Shown one piece after another: positions 11,603 through 24,300 of a stretch of 64,000 nucleotides of DNA (position 1 is the first letter of the stretch; the number at the start of each line of letters is the position of its first letter). The notes under the pieces were generated by a model that ran no database searches, was not told where the DNA came from, and saw only the letters and a program-made list of their open reading frames with translations. The DNA comes from Lytechinus variegatus (Eukaryota > Echinodermata > Echinoidea > Temnopleuroida > Toxopneustidae), in contig NC_054746.1 of the NCBI RefSeq assembly GCF_018143015.1, positions 19,854,464 through 19,918,463 of the forward strand. Direction: 5' to 3'. Both the position numbers and the translations under genes were made by a program.

Positions 11603-14343
11603 ATGACAACCTACATGCCACCGATGCAGACGAAAGCGAGAGCAGAGAAGGCACCACCGCAAGGGTAAGTTTAGAAAAAAATAGAAAGAGTTTTCTTTAG
11701 ACTAAAAAAAACCCGCGGAAGTTGAGACTTGAGCTTGAGTAAAGTTAGTCAGGAAACCAAGCAGGCCAATATGTGTGGTAAACATGTCAATATGCATACT
11801 ACTCAGACGAGACCTACTGTCTCAAAATGGTGGACAAAATATTGAATTTTACGCATTTCATGTGACAGCCTCAAAAAACAACATTTTCTTTCGAAATCTT
11901 GTGTTTAAACTAGTAAAGTAAATACCGGTACATAACCTTGTTCATTGAAGGAGTGGAGTGGCCTGCGCCTGTGCTGGGGATTGTGGGGCACTATTTTTTT
12001 GGTTCAATCTGGAAATGAAAGAGTATTTACAATCTAGATCTACATGAAAATAAAAATATTTCTTTCAAATTTTTTATGAGATTTTTGGTACACTTACTCA
12101 TAAGAATATAAGAAACATTTATTTTTTTGTTTAATATAAAAAATTCATGTTTAAATTTGAATTAAATTTTTAGGTGTGCAGATATGCCCCCCTTCATAGT
12201 GTACATGTACATTTTATTAGTGCTAACATTATAGTAGGTTAACCAACCTAAATATGTTTGTTCTTTCCATGAGATGAAATCAATTTACTGGAGTATAACA
12301 GGTGACACAATCTTAAGTCATTTGTCTGAATTTTACAGAGTCTGTCATGTGTCAAGCAAGTGTTCATTTCGATCTTTCTTAATTTTTATTAAGTTTATCA
12401 AACTCTACAGGGAAAATATTAAATCATAAGGTTCATGTAAATCTAGATCTTATCAAGTCCTTAATCCTCACTCCATCTCTAATTTTACAGCCTAAACTCC
12501 ACAAACAGAGTCTTTGGAAACTACGATGAGAAGAACACACGTGGCATGTACAACGGCTCTCACTATGCCAGGACATTCAAGGGAGAGAAGCATCCTTCCC
12601 AACCCCAACCAAGGTTAAGTTCGGCCACCAGGCACAACAAACCCCACCCTGAGGGTGTGGGCTTTCTCATCCAGGACTGTGCGACGCTTCATGACCCCAT
12701 CTGTGATGTCAAGACGAAGGTCAACCCCAACGATGCTCACTGGTGGCCTTCCAGGGAGAACCCAAACACCAATAAGAACCCAGTTTACACCAAGGACACC
12801 ATAAGCAGGAGTGATTACAAGACGTATAAGGATAGACCTAAGGGACAAACGAGACACGGTAGTAACCCGCACACCATGCCTGCACAAGGACCAGGTGAGT
12901 CAAAGGCTAATAGTCTTACCACTTTTAACTTTACGTATTTCATCCGAGGGGAATGCCCTAACTTGTGTCGTTTTCCTTGTCCGGTGTCCCCCCCCCCCCA
13001 CCCCCGAAACCAATATGCCGTTAACCTGCACAGGAACCCGCAATCCTCATCTCTCCAAGTTCTGCTGTATTATGCAATAGCCTGTTGAGCACAATTTCTG
13101 GCAAATTTCTATCCATAGTATAATAACTTTAAGTTACAGAAAGTTTTTAGTTTACATGTACATGTACCTACTAATTTGACTGGAGATGGGTCAACAGAAA
13201 TTTCCTCAGAGTCTGAACATTTAATGAGACAATTATCTACAATATAAATAACTGCAACAAAATAACAAATGATACTCTGTTGGCTTCTTTATTTCATAAT
13301 CTTTGGTAACGAATTAATGATTTTTTTTTCCTATTCCAGTTCCTGTAACACAATTAGCAAACCCGACCGGACCTAGACTTCTGATGGAGCGAATCTCATA
13401 TCAGCATGGTTATGACAGCCGTAAAACAAACAACCTACAGCAAAGGGGCAAGGTATGTAAAGTAAAGGATAATCTGATAAAATGCAATGATAGGAACAGA
13501 CAGGCAGTACTTGTAGTGTGTTTGTCCTAAAGAATGGGAATTTAAAAGCTTCTCTGTAAACATAACACATCACATTTTCAGGGCTAGAAGATAGTAAGTT
13601 CTTTTTTCAAGGCTATATGAATTAATGACTAATGGTCAAGGGGCGTGTAATATGCATTTACCTTTTTTTCTGCAGTTTTCATAAATATGATATGAGGAAT
13701 CAAAAATCATTCAGATGGAAAGATTTGTTTTCTCCCAAGTTTCACAGCAATAGCTTGTAGTTGTATTTTACGTCACTGATCCAACTCCACCCCGCAAAAA
13801 AAAATTCTTGTGTACATGTATTTCTGCATGAAAAAATTGTTGTAGAGAGCATCAATGTACATATGAATGTGTCAATGATTGAACATAATTATATATTGAT
13901 TTTAATCGCCAATGTGCACTAAACACCATTTGGTATAATTATGCTGCATAAAGTGGACAGTTCCTCTATTAATCACAAGAAGTGGACAATTAAGTACTCA
14001 AGATGTTTATTCCCCTTGTTTTCTTCTATGTTCTCAGCTCCATGGAAACTTTGTATGGGACGTCTTCCACCCCACCTCACAACCAGACACCAAGGATGTC
14101 CCCTCAAGACCAAGACTCCCAGGGCGGGGCAGCGAGGGTATGCGCAACATCATGATGCACGACCTCACCCACGAGTCCAACCGAGCCGTCCGGGAGGCGC
14201 AGTTCCCCGGTCAATACCGACCCCTGAAGCCCATCGCTGGGAAGATCGGGGGAAAGCAAGAGGGAAAGATTGTGCCGACTGATGTTCCCAGTGCCGGACT
14301 CAGACATGATACAGTGCCAACTCTCCCTCCAATTGGAATGTAG
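11603..14343 (+). CDS. four-exon gene for an unrecognised 294-aa basic protein
   Basis: Exons are 11603-11664, 12491-12894, 13340-13452 and 14038-14343. All introns are GT-AG (gtaagt, gtgagt, gtatgt donors) and the frame runs through every junction (phases 2, 1, 0). The start is the first ATG after an in-frame TGA at 11585; the stop is TAG at 14341. The product has no signal peptide or membrane segment. It is rich in Asn, Pro, His, Lys and Arg. Tracts include NRVFGNYDEKNTRGMYNGS near residue 26, HWWPSRE near 103, ISYQHGYDSR in exon 3, and a Pro-rich end TVPTLPPIGM. The style (short Tyr/Pro/Trp motifs, Arg/Lys-rich, no globular domain) resembles proteins of ciliary or sperm microtubules, but I cannot name a family. 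The gene model is firm; the function is not. Confidence 0.85.
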
Positions 14344-14610
14344 GATGGTGAACTGCTTTATATGTCCTATGGAGTTTAATGGTGCTTCCTTTGGTGGTGT
14401 GTTCTTGATTCAGATCAGACTTCCAAAATTCCATTTTTTCTCAATTATTGTGCTGATAGATAGCATTTGCCTTTACTATCTTTAAGGTAAAGGATATTAT
14501 TTTTCATCTTGCTTCAGTCAATTTAAGTCTTTGGCATTGATTCATGATCCACCCTGAGATCGACAAGTTGTCATTCATTAGGAGTTACCAAAGATGTATA
14601 AATAAAGGGG
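14344..14610 (+). terminator. likely 3' UTR with poly(A) signal
   Basis: After the stop at 14343 the first AATAAA is at 14601-14606 (in GTATAAATAAAGGGG), giving a 3' UTR of about 270 nt. A second AATAAA occurs near 16411, so a longer form is possible. Only the signal is seen; the cleavage site is not known. Confidence 0.5.
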
Positions 14611-16536
14611 AAAAAAACAGATGTGAACAATTTTTAAGTCACCAGTGCCATAAGTTTAGTCATGACAGTTCAGCACTGGGTCCTACTGGAAATGTTGAAG
14701 TCTAAAGCAGCTGCAGGCAGCTGATGAACAGTAACCTACATGTATCTGATCAAAGTAACTTTTTGATATCAATTGGATTACATTGAATAGCCAATTGTTT
14801 GGCCAACATGTACTCATCAATTTTGAACTGTCATATTGTTTGTTTAAAGCTGGACTTTAAACTTATAGGGACACTTATTGCACAAAAGTAGAGTGAAGTT
14901 CATCTCTGAAGATTATTGGGAGGCTATAAAATCCATTAGTAATTGAAATATTAGAAAAATACATTTTTACGTTTCCTCATTCTGAAAAGCCACTTTCTTT
15001 TTCTAAATCATCATAATTCATGATATTTTCCCCAGCATTGATAGTGCCTCACAATGGCTAGACTGACTGGAATTTATAACCATGCTAATGATAGTCCAAG
15101 TTATTAGATTATATTTTGTAAATGCTTTATTGATAACAAGATGACATTGTTAATATTATTTGATTATTTTCCTTTTTATTTGATTTCATATATCACAACA
15201 ATGAGGACACCAGTCACTAATTTGTGACTGATCTATTCGAACTGTTTGAGTAAAGTCAATTGCAAAAATTTCAAACATCAATTTGCAAATGTTGATATCT
15301 AGTATTCTATTTTTTAATCAAATCATCTCTAAATTGATTCATGAATCAATTATCTAGTTATGGAGAGGTGAGGTTATTAACCTATGTTTACATGTACAAG
15401 CCTTTCATTATATTTTGTATATTCTAATTTTGAAGTTTTGCTTATTTCATCATTTATATATTGGCAATTTTTGTGTGCCTAATGTCCAATTGTTTCATGA
15501 AAACTTGCAAGAAAAAGACCCCCCCCCCCAAATGATAAGAAAGATAATAATTGTTTACTGGGAAAGTGAAATCAAGGAATAATGTAGATTTACATGTACT
15601 TTTTACTAAGGTATCATGTGCAATGTGATTTTGCACAACGGAAGTAATGGGAAAACAAATGCAATGTAAACTAGAACATTGTACTTTACATGGAGAGGGA
15701 AAATTTTATCTTGCCAAATTTTTAATTGGACATTTAAGATTTCATATTTAAGACTTGTTAAAGGGATTGTATTATTGATTTGTTGTAAGAAAGCAGTGGA
15801 TCCAAATGGACGGAGAACATACAGGTGACCTCCCCCCCCCCCCCCCCCTCCCCACACAAGAAAAAAAAAACCCTGATAATCATACATGTACATCTTACAT
15901 TGGAGTCTTTGGAGGTATGCATTGACATAGTACAGCAAATTTGCCTGTAGTGATATCACTTCTGGGGAGAATTTGTGTTTTTCCCCCTGCCATATTATCT
16001 TGGATCCTTGGTACTGTTCAAATAATTATTTAAATCAATTAACAGTCTTTCAAGGGAATGTAACCTTTTTTAGGTTGTCAATTTTTTTTTAAATATTTAA
16101 CATGTGGAAAAACTGAAGAAGAACTATTGTCAATATTTGACTACTTTCATTCTTGCCAGTAATATGATGGACATGCACTATAAAGAATATTGTGTTTTGT
16201 GTCTATTGCATTGATATGAGGATTCCGTCCATTGGCTGAAAGTTATTGTTTTTGTGTTGTTGTATTTTTTCAAAAAGTGAAGTTCAGTACTCTGTAGTCT
16301 TCTCAGCTCGTATTACTGATACAACTATGCAAAATTAAGAGCATGTAGTGTTGTACATTTGTGTTAATGTTGATTATATAGTGCATATAAATTTGATTTT
16401 GTTGCTGTTGAAATAAATTTATATTCAAAGTATTATTATTTGCATTAATCTTTACATCTGAATTATAGTTAGATCTCACAAAGTGATGATTATTGTTATT
16501 GGTGGTCATATTGATAAGATTATGATGATGGTAACA
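14611..16536. other. 3' flank, no gene seen
   Basis: AT-rich DNA with C runs near 15524 and 15832. Reading frames that cross these runs are artefacts. It may in part be an extended 3' UTR of the upstream gene. Confidence 0.5.
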
Positions 16537-16670
16537 GGGGCCTCGGAATGTTTTTGAAATGGAGTGCTGACCATGCAAAAAATCACAATCGGATGGTTAT
16601 TTTTACATTTTTGTACATGTATGTGGTTTTGGAAAAAAAGTGCGGGGGCTGAACACCCCCCCCCCGTGGG
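16537..16670 (+). repeat. CTGACCATGCAAAAAAT repeat, copy 1
   Basis: Contains GTGCTGACCATGCAAAAAAT followed about 80 bp later by GGGGCTGAACACCCC and a C run. The same order of words recurs at 58705-58822 (+) and, reversed, at 62290-62425. This defines a dispersed family that carries its own C homopolymer. No terminal repeat or coding sequence identified. Confidence 0.55.
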
Positions 16671-16740
16671 TAATGATGACAACGACGATGATGATGATGA
16701 CAGTGATGATGATGGTGGTGGTGATGATAATGATGATGCT
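16671..16740. repeat. GAT/GGT trinucleotide microsatellite
   Basis: Imperfect run of GATGAT, GACGAT and GGTGGT triplets directly after the C run of the preceding repeat. It encodes a spurious poly-Asp frame. Confidence 0.75.
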
Positions 16741-18153
16741 TTGAAAAAGAGTTAAGCTTTAAAAATTAGTAATTTTTTTTTACTTGATATAGGATTTTGA
16801 TGAAATTTTCAGCATTATGCTTGTTTCCTTAAAATCCACTTTTTGTTGGAGAAGACTTTGGGAACAAGCGGAGTTCAGTATGACCGTAGAGGGCAGTCTA
16901 ACCGTAAAATAAGTTGACTACATTGAGCTGAAAAAACACAAGAACGTATAGGATGTAATGAAACACAGTTACTTAGAAAAAACGTTACGTAATCTGTTCT
17001 GCGCTGAATACCTTGGACTGGTGCTATGTCAGTATATTAATTATATTTGAATAACCACAATTCAGTTGGTTGAAATAACCAAAACCAATGAATTGGCACT
17101 AGGCTTTTATCATAGTCATAATCTAGTTATTCTACAATGCGTCTCAGAAAAAAATTTATTTATATAACTGAAAATTATTGATACTTCATTATAACTTATC
17201 ACAGATAATGATTAGGAAATGACATATCATTTTAAAGCTTAGATTTTTACCGATATAATCTAGCTCACTATGATGCCTCGTTCCACCATAAGTGAGTTAA
17301 CAAAATGAATAACAGTTGCAACCAAAAAAAGATCTGGCGGATTGTATCACAATTTTAAAATGAAAATCCTATGTCTCTAAATTTCCATATTTGCTCTTTT
17401 ATATACCTCAACTACATCCAAAAAAGCGCGGCGAAAGCGATTCTGGATTGAGGAGGGGGCGTCTAAGTAGCCATTTTGGGGGGATGGGGAGAGCTCTGCT
17501 AAAAATATTCGGAGGCAGTTTAGGGGCTGAATGCATGCATATTTGCGGGGGAGGGGGATATTTCCTAACAAACATGAAAGTGCAAGAGGGGGAGGAATAC
17601 AAGAGCAATGCTGGTTTCAAAATAAAGGCATGAGTTCTGAGTGTAAACGTAATACTGCGTAAGTAGAATGGACTGGATTGCCATGCTTTTAGACTATAAA
17701 TTCATATCAATGAATCGAGACAGATCTTTATAGAATACTTGCACTTGAATATTGATTTAGGCCTCTATTAGAGGGACATGCTACATACGTTTGCAGACTC
17801 CTGACAGTAAGGTTTAGGCGCCATGGCTTGTACAATAATTATAAAGAAAAGTCAAGTGCATTAATGTTTACATAATATTCGGATTTTATTGTTTTTATTT
17901 TTAATATTTGTTCTTTTTGTGTTTTGTCTTATTTCGTTATCCTGCAACTATCTCGATCCGTGATGATTGATAATAAAAATATGAATATAAAATACAATAG
18001 ACCGATCAAATCGATTTCATGGCATTTGGTAAGCAAAGACTATTATGTCAGGCAATTTTAGAAGAATGTACTTGTGTCAAATTATCCTAGTGTATCCCAA
18101 AAATGCGGATTCATTATTTCTTTAAGTTTTTAGAAATAATCACTACCTATGTG
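16741..18153. other. intergenic, no gene seen
   Basis: AT-rich apart from a G-rich stretch at about 17450-17600 with several GGGGG runs, where overlapping frames appear on both strands without domain content. No exon is supported. Confidence 0.5.
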
Positions 18154-18410
18154 AATAATAATAATAGCATTTATGAGGCGCCGATCTATCTAGTTGCGTA
18201 TTCAAAGGAGCACTATATATTACCCTGGCTGTAGCTCCAGCTGCTCAAGAAATTAATCCTGCCGGGTACCCATTTACCTCACCTGGGTCGAGTGCAGCAC
18301 AGTGTGGATAAATTTCTTGCAGAAGGAAAACACGCCATGGCTAGGATTCGAACACACGACCCTCTGTTTGAAAGGCGAGAGTCAGAACCACTAGACCACG
18401 ACGCGCCCAC
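18154..18410 (-). mobile_element. tRNA-derived SINE
   Basis: Read on the - strand the head at 18410 runs into TGGTCTAGTGG (398-388 of 18 kb, an A-box-like word) and GTTCGAATCC (18353-18344, a B-box-like word). These are spaced as in an RNA polymerase III tRNA promoter. The body follows, and the element ends at 18154-18167 in an (ATT)n tail after CATAAATGCTATTATT. Internal promoter boxes plus a simple-repeat tail are the hallmarks of a tRNA-derived SINE. The parent tRNA is uncertain. It looks full length, about 257 bp. Confidence 0.85.
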
Positions 18411-21348
18411 ACTACACGCCCGTCTATTTCTGTTGCTAATTTCCAGCCATGCAGTTCAAAAGGGAATCGCTGGAATACCCCCCCCCCCCCCTCCCCATTT
18501 AGGAGATATACAGAAAATACATATCAGCAGAACACAAGAACGTAATAATGATGACAGAACAACATTTCCTTCAATTTCATTTTGAATTTTTTATTGGTTT
18601 CTTTCTCAAGAAAAAAAGTATTTTTTGAACGAATATTCACATGACATCGACAGCTCGAGAAGAAAACACCGTATGCCTAGTCGGAAACGTTGACTTGACT
18701 ACCGAAAAAAAGGGAGCATTATAACATTGTACCAAAATTGCCACAAATCAAGGCACGATAATTACTAAACACTAAATACAGCATGTCAATATTTCATGTA
18801 CACAACTAATTACTACATTACACTTTTTTTCAATATACCATCAGTTACACTAACGTATAACAGACTCCTGGTCAATCCAATCTAACACGTTATTTCCAAA
18901 GACGTTTTCGTTTATGAGGCTGCAAAAATAACCTCTTTGTGTTTCCTTCCCTTTTAATGACCATATATCGCTGATAAAATCTCTTTAATATTTAAACAAC
19001 GTGCAAGTCACAAAAATATAAATACAGGCCCCTTAATGACATCAACACTGCAGCTTCAAACATCAGGCCTGCCGATATAATATCATGTTTTTGATGTTTA
19101 ATATACCTTTTGCAAACTGTAATTCGCACAGATCGACACTATATACCACCAGTTTGTCCTAGAGGATTGTTCCTCCAGCACGGAGTATTAGTGTGCAGTG
19201 ACTGTTCTGTTATAATAATGATGTACAGATGGCCTACTTTAATCTTTCTGAACTTGACAGAGCATGCATGGTAAGAAATAAACAGAAGGAAATATGGGAC
19301 TAAGAGTTGAGGAGAGGGAGTGAGAGTTGGAGAGAAGGGGAGAGAGGTGATGAAAGGGAGCAAGAGGTGGTGAGAGAGGTGATGCTCTCCTATCACTTTG
19401 CATATTATTATCGACATGCTATATCACTATATTCACTCTACACATTCATAGTAATATTGTGACGTCAATAACAATACGGGGCATGAACTCGAAAGTTATA
19501 AAGTGAGAAAGAGAATTTAGCATACGAATATTGTATAATTCGTATATCAAAATGTTTCCCACATTGCAAGATTCATCTACCAAATCTAGTAAAAAAAATC
19601 CATTACACACTTCACTAATAACATACATGTGCGGTCCATTCATTCGATAATATCAATAAAATTTCGTGTAGCACACATCTCCCCAATATTGAGTTGAAAT
19701 ATTCAATTCATAAAGTGTGTGAGTCATGTTTGGATGAAGTTGATGAGATGAGAAAGTATCACGGTTACTCGAGCTAACAGCGGGTTTGTTTTTATTTATT
19801 CTTTTTTTTGGGGGGGGTTAAAACTAATTTGCTACGAATGATATACTTGTTTTTTTTATTATTAGGATACGATCGTAATTTACTAATAGTGGCAAGACAT
19901 TTACAAATCTCATCACAAATATTATTTACACCAAGAGGGGTTTCCTACTGAACGAAATCATACAAACTATAACCAAAATAAATACTACATACAAGGACTT
20001 TGCATTATCTGTATAGTATCGGTATGCTTCGGACAGAGCAAAATAATTATGATAAAGTGCGCTCATTAAATAGAAGGCTTATGTGATTATAATACTGAAA
20101 GATTTAGTTAAAGCATAACGAATTTAAAACATTAAAAAGAAAACTGTGGTTTCAAACGCTACAATGTTACACAATTAACACAGTCACAATGACATAATAA
20201 GATGGGCAAATCAGATATTTCGGGGGAAAAAATGATATCCTGTCAACCTAGATCGGGAATATTTGTTTACATCCAATATCATGAAGCCCGTGTTTACATT
20301 TGATTTGCTTGACCATGATAAAGCTTCCTCGTAATAATATGCAAGAATGAATGCTTAAAGTGCAACTATAAGATATATACTTTGCAGCGTATCATTCGAA
20401 AGACAAAGAAAAATCTTCAAAATAATTGCACTCCGTTTTCGAAAGGAGCAAAAGTTGGAAATGAGGATGACCGTCCCTAATAAGCAACAGAATCGTCGTT
20501 AATAGATCATTAAAAAAGTAACAGAATCGTGTAATATCATTAAAAATGAACAACAGAATCATCGTTCACAGATCATATGCAACAGAATCGTTAATAGATC
20601 ATTATGATATAAGCAATGCAGATAGTTTGCTACATCAGGCAAATGCATAACACACATATGCAATGTTCTTTGTTTGAAAATCTATTTACAATTTAAATAT
20701 AATCACCAAGCATTGGTTTAAATAGAGCTGAATGAGGATATAACTTCTCCTCTTTATGTACAATCTGCACAATAATGTCATAAACATATCATGATCATAA
20801 TATAATTAGGGTAATAATGATTGTGTCCGATTCTTTATCAGAACCATACCCAGAAAGATGCATTTTTAAATGGCATCTTTTCAAGCGTTCGAAGGTAAAA
20901 TGAATTCTACACACACACATACGTTGCATCTGTTAATTCAACAGATTATGAGGTTTGCGTGAAACCCCTTTTTGTGCTCTTAATTTTAATACCACAAGTT
21001 AAAGGTCAGTACATTGACGACATGACAAAAACATGATCTGAGGCACTATTTTCCAGACGGTTCTCAAGCTTGATTGACTTGTTTCTTTCTCTCACTATAA
21101 TACAATACTAGCATACAACCCACAGAATAGCATAAAAATATTGCGAGAAACTTTGGCGAGTTGTTCGTGAATAAAGCAAAGATAAAACGAGAGGCGGGTC
21201 CGGGTGAGGGCGGGCCAGGTATCCGACTGCGCGTCGTTCCTGTTTCAAAAGCAAACCCTGAGCGCTCATTTCGCTGTCACCTCAAACATGACAAGGACCC
21301 TGTCACAAAGGCGATTTCTGTTTTTTTTTCTTTCTTTCAAGGAGACTT
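18411..21348 (-). other. possible long 3' UTR and flank of the SLC16-like gene
   Basis: This 2.9-kb stretch lies downstream of the transporter stop codon. Apart from a C run at 18479 and a G run at 19812 it is free of recognised mobile elements. Several AATAAA words occur on the - strand, for example near 19790 and near 18590. That is compatible with a long 3' UTR, but the end cannot be placed. A short tandem repeat lies at 20483-20610. Confidence 0.35.
20483..20610. repeat. short degenerate tandem repeat (CAACAGAATCG...)
   Basis: Four degenerate copies of a unit near CAACAGAATCGTCGTTAATA, each followed by GATCAT or a relative. Unit length varies around 30-40 bp. No function proposed. Confidence 0.6.
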
Positions 21349-24300
21349 CTAAACAATGGTCAGTCTTTCCTCCAGTCGCTTCGCACTCTTTTCAAGTTCC
21401 TCTGCTTGTTGTTTCTGCTGCTCCGCCTTCGCCTTGGAGTCTTCCAGAGGCTTGATGGATAGTCTCCTTAAGTTTTCAGGGAGGGCATCCTCTGGCAAGG
21501 CATCTAGCCCTGGTTTGGACTTCTTCTCTGGAACCCATTTCTTCCACCTCTGGACGAAAGGGATGGCAAGGGTAACGACGGCTGCAAGGAGGTAGATACC
21601 ACCCCCGATGTAGAATGCAACATCGAACGACTGCGTTAAATCGTATGATGCACCTGAGAAAAGGTGAAAAAGACAAAAAGTTCATAAGTCGATTAATACC
21701 TTGTTTTCTGAATTCGAAAGATTTGGAAAACGTAATTTTACTTTTCAGATATCCCCCTTTTTTGCAAAACTAATAACCAAAATCATAATGACATCACGCC
21801 ACAAGGTTGTCCGAAGACGTCATTCGCTAACTACAACCGATCGGTACTGGGACTGTAGAAGGGCACTCGTGTCTAATGGTCTGTTATTCGAATACTAGGT
21901 CGCAGGATGTCCGTTTTCACTGGGCATACGAAACGGAAATTTAAATGTCCTTCGAACACTGGGTTTATTTTGTCATGAAAATCAGATGTTCTGCAACGTG
22001 ACTGAATATAAAGAGTACATTGTGTTGTATTTGCAGAACAAGGACGGTCAAGTTTACACTGATAAACTCGGATCGAATGCAGATGTTTGCTCAGTATACA
22101 TTCTTGTTTGAACAAAAATAATGAAATGACCGTTGGAATTAACTTTATTGGTATAATCAGACTGGTATTTCGAGTGTGAAATAATCAACTATGAAGCAAA
22201 AAGGGCATAATGCCAGATACTTCGAAGAGGGCCCTAGTGGCGGCATAATGACCGAAATTATCGTCAATGGATGACGAAATGCAATCATCAGTACCCGTCA
22301 TCATTAGCTATAAACCGAAACAATAGTCATCGGATACTGATATCCTGACGTTATTTCTCAATCACTGATAAGACAGGGGCAAAGGTATATTTTTTTAACA
22401 GCGCCAAAATAGGACTTTACCAAACCTTGGCAATAAAGAACTAAAGCCATGTAATGCTTGGTATTAGGCAATTCGATGCCATTGGATCACTGGGCCAAAA
22501 CTCTGAAATAATCCGTCAAATTTGAATTTTAAGAAAGCATCAGAACTTTAAAATGAAGTAAAGAGCAGCTGAGAATATTTCTGTTTGCAATGAAAAATGG
22601 AATGTCGGCACCAAACAAGATATAATTAAGTATTCTCGCTGCGGCACATGTCAGGCATGTGTCAATTAGCATGTACTTGGCTATGATCCAATCTAAAGCA
22701 AACAAAAAAACTGGAGGTGTGTCTGATAAGGTGGAGGTGTGTCACAGAATCAAAGGTCACTTGATGACAATGGGACTGATAGCGACATAATCACTTAAAA
22801 TGGTGTATATCTCCCCAAGTACTTTTTACAATGAAAGATCTCATTTCACGAACTTTTAAATAAGTCTTTATATGCATTCAAGCACATGGTAATGATGACA
22901 TGTTACCGATCCTTTATTCCCGAAATTGATGTGATTCATACATCCTACTGGATACCTTCACAGCCAACCTCCCGATAGCTCCCCCAAATTGGACAAGTTT
23001 GACCCAAGATAACAAAGTGAATTAAACCAAAAGAACCCACCAAAACTTTTGAAAGACAGTGGCGATAACTTAAGACATCATGGAAGGAGCAATTCATAGC
23101 AGTTAATTGCAAGCTTTATTCAATTGAACTCAGTGTAGCGCCTTTTCTTGAAGGAACCGACCTTCAATCAAATATTTTTAGTAGAAACTTTCATGTTTGA
23201 TACAGAATCGAGCAAACGTTTCGTGTGGAAAATCTGACTTAATTATCATTTTATGCCATCCAAAACTTTGAAAAAAAAATATTCTAGACATGCTAGATTT
23301 TAACCATTGATGCAAGTTACTTTGATAATGCCAGATTTACAACGACATGAACTCTAAACCGACCGATGGTATGCTTTTGCAACACATCACTTCATTATTT
23401 TGCTAATTCATCAAATATCAAAGGGACAAATTATAAGGAATCCATCATGTCTGTTTTGTTTTGTTTCAGTTTTGCCTATCTCACAGAAAATTTTAGAATT
23501 AATCCGAAGTATACTTCCAGTGCCATTATTACATTTCAATAAAAATCATTGCATTCTACTTCTGAATGACGGATCTTCTTACCTGCTATTGAAGGACCGA
23601 ATGTGATACCGATGCCAGCGGCTAGAAGAGTCAATGTCCATGCCTCGGCTAATAGCTTATGACCAAATAGATCCATTGAAACTTTGAGCAGCATACTATT
23701 AACAACTCCTGTCAGGGTACCTACAACTGTAAGGCATAAAAACAACAGAATTATTTTAAAGGAAAATTCTTAGATCCGTGAAATTTTACTGACAATAGAA
23801 GGCCAATTCCATTAAATGTAAGTTAAAAAACGAAACTGCTTGTGTTTGGCAAATTTAACCAAACTCTTGAACAAAAACAAACGCCATGAAAAGGGAATCT
23901 CAAACTCTATTACAGAAAATCACTTTAGATTTATAAACAATAGACGCTTAGCTCGGCAAAAGGTTGGTAAATATCTGAACTACTACGGGGACAAAATCTT
24001 GCTTCAGCAATGAATGTTTTTTCATACGATTAAAAATTGCTCTTTGACAAAATGTTCAGATGGTCGATAATACTTCAATCTCTGACAATTTGTAGACACC
24101 AGGTGCTTCTGCGAAAATAATTACTGAATAACCGGTGGAGCAACTGTCGTCAGATAATCTGTAATGGGAAGCATTTTTCTGAGAATGTCCATTACACATA
24201 TATTTCTTTAAATTTTAGAGTAAATGGTTGATAATCTGTTATTTCACCTTTGAACTTAATAAAAGCAACGTCATTGGCATCAGCCTGAGCTTACCTATTG

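Noticed and set aside
18292-18585. 97-codon + strand frame
   Set aside because: It is an antisense reading of the tRNA-derived SINE and the C run after it.
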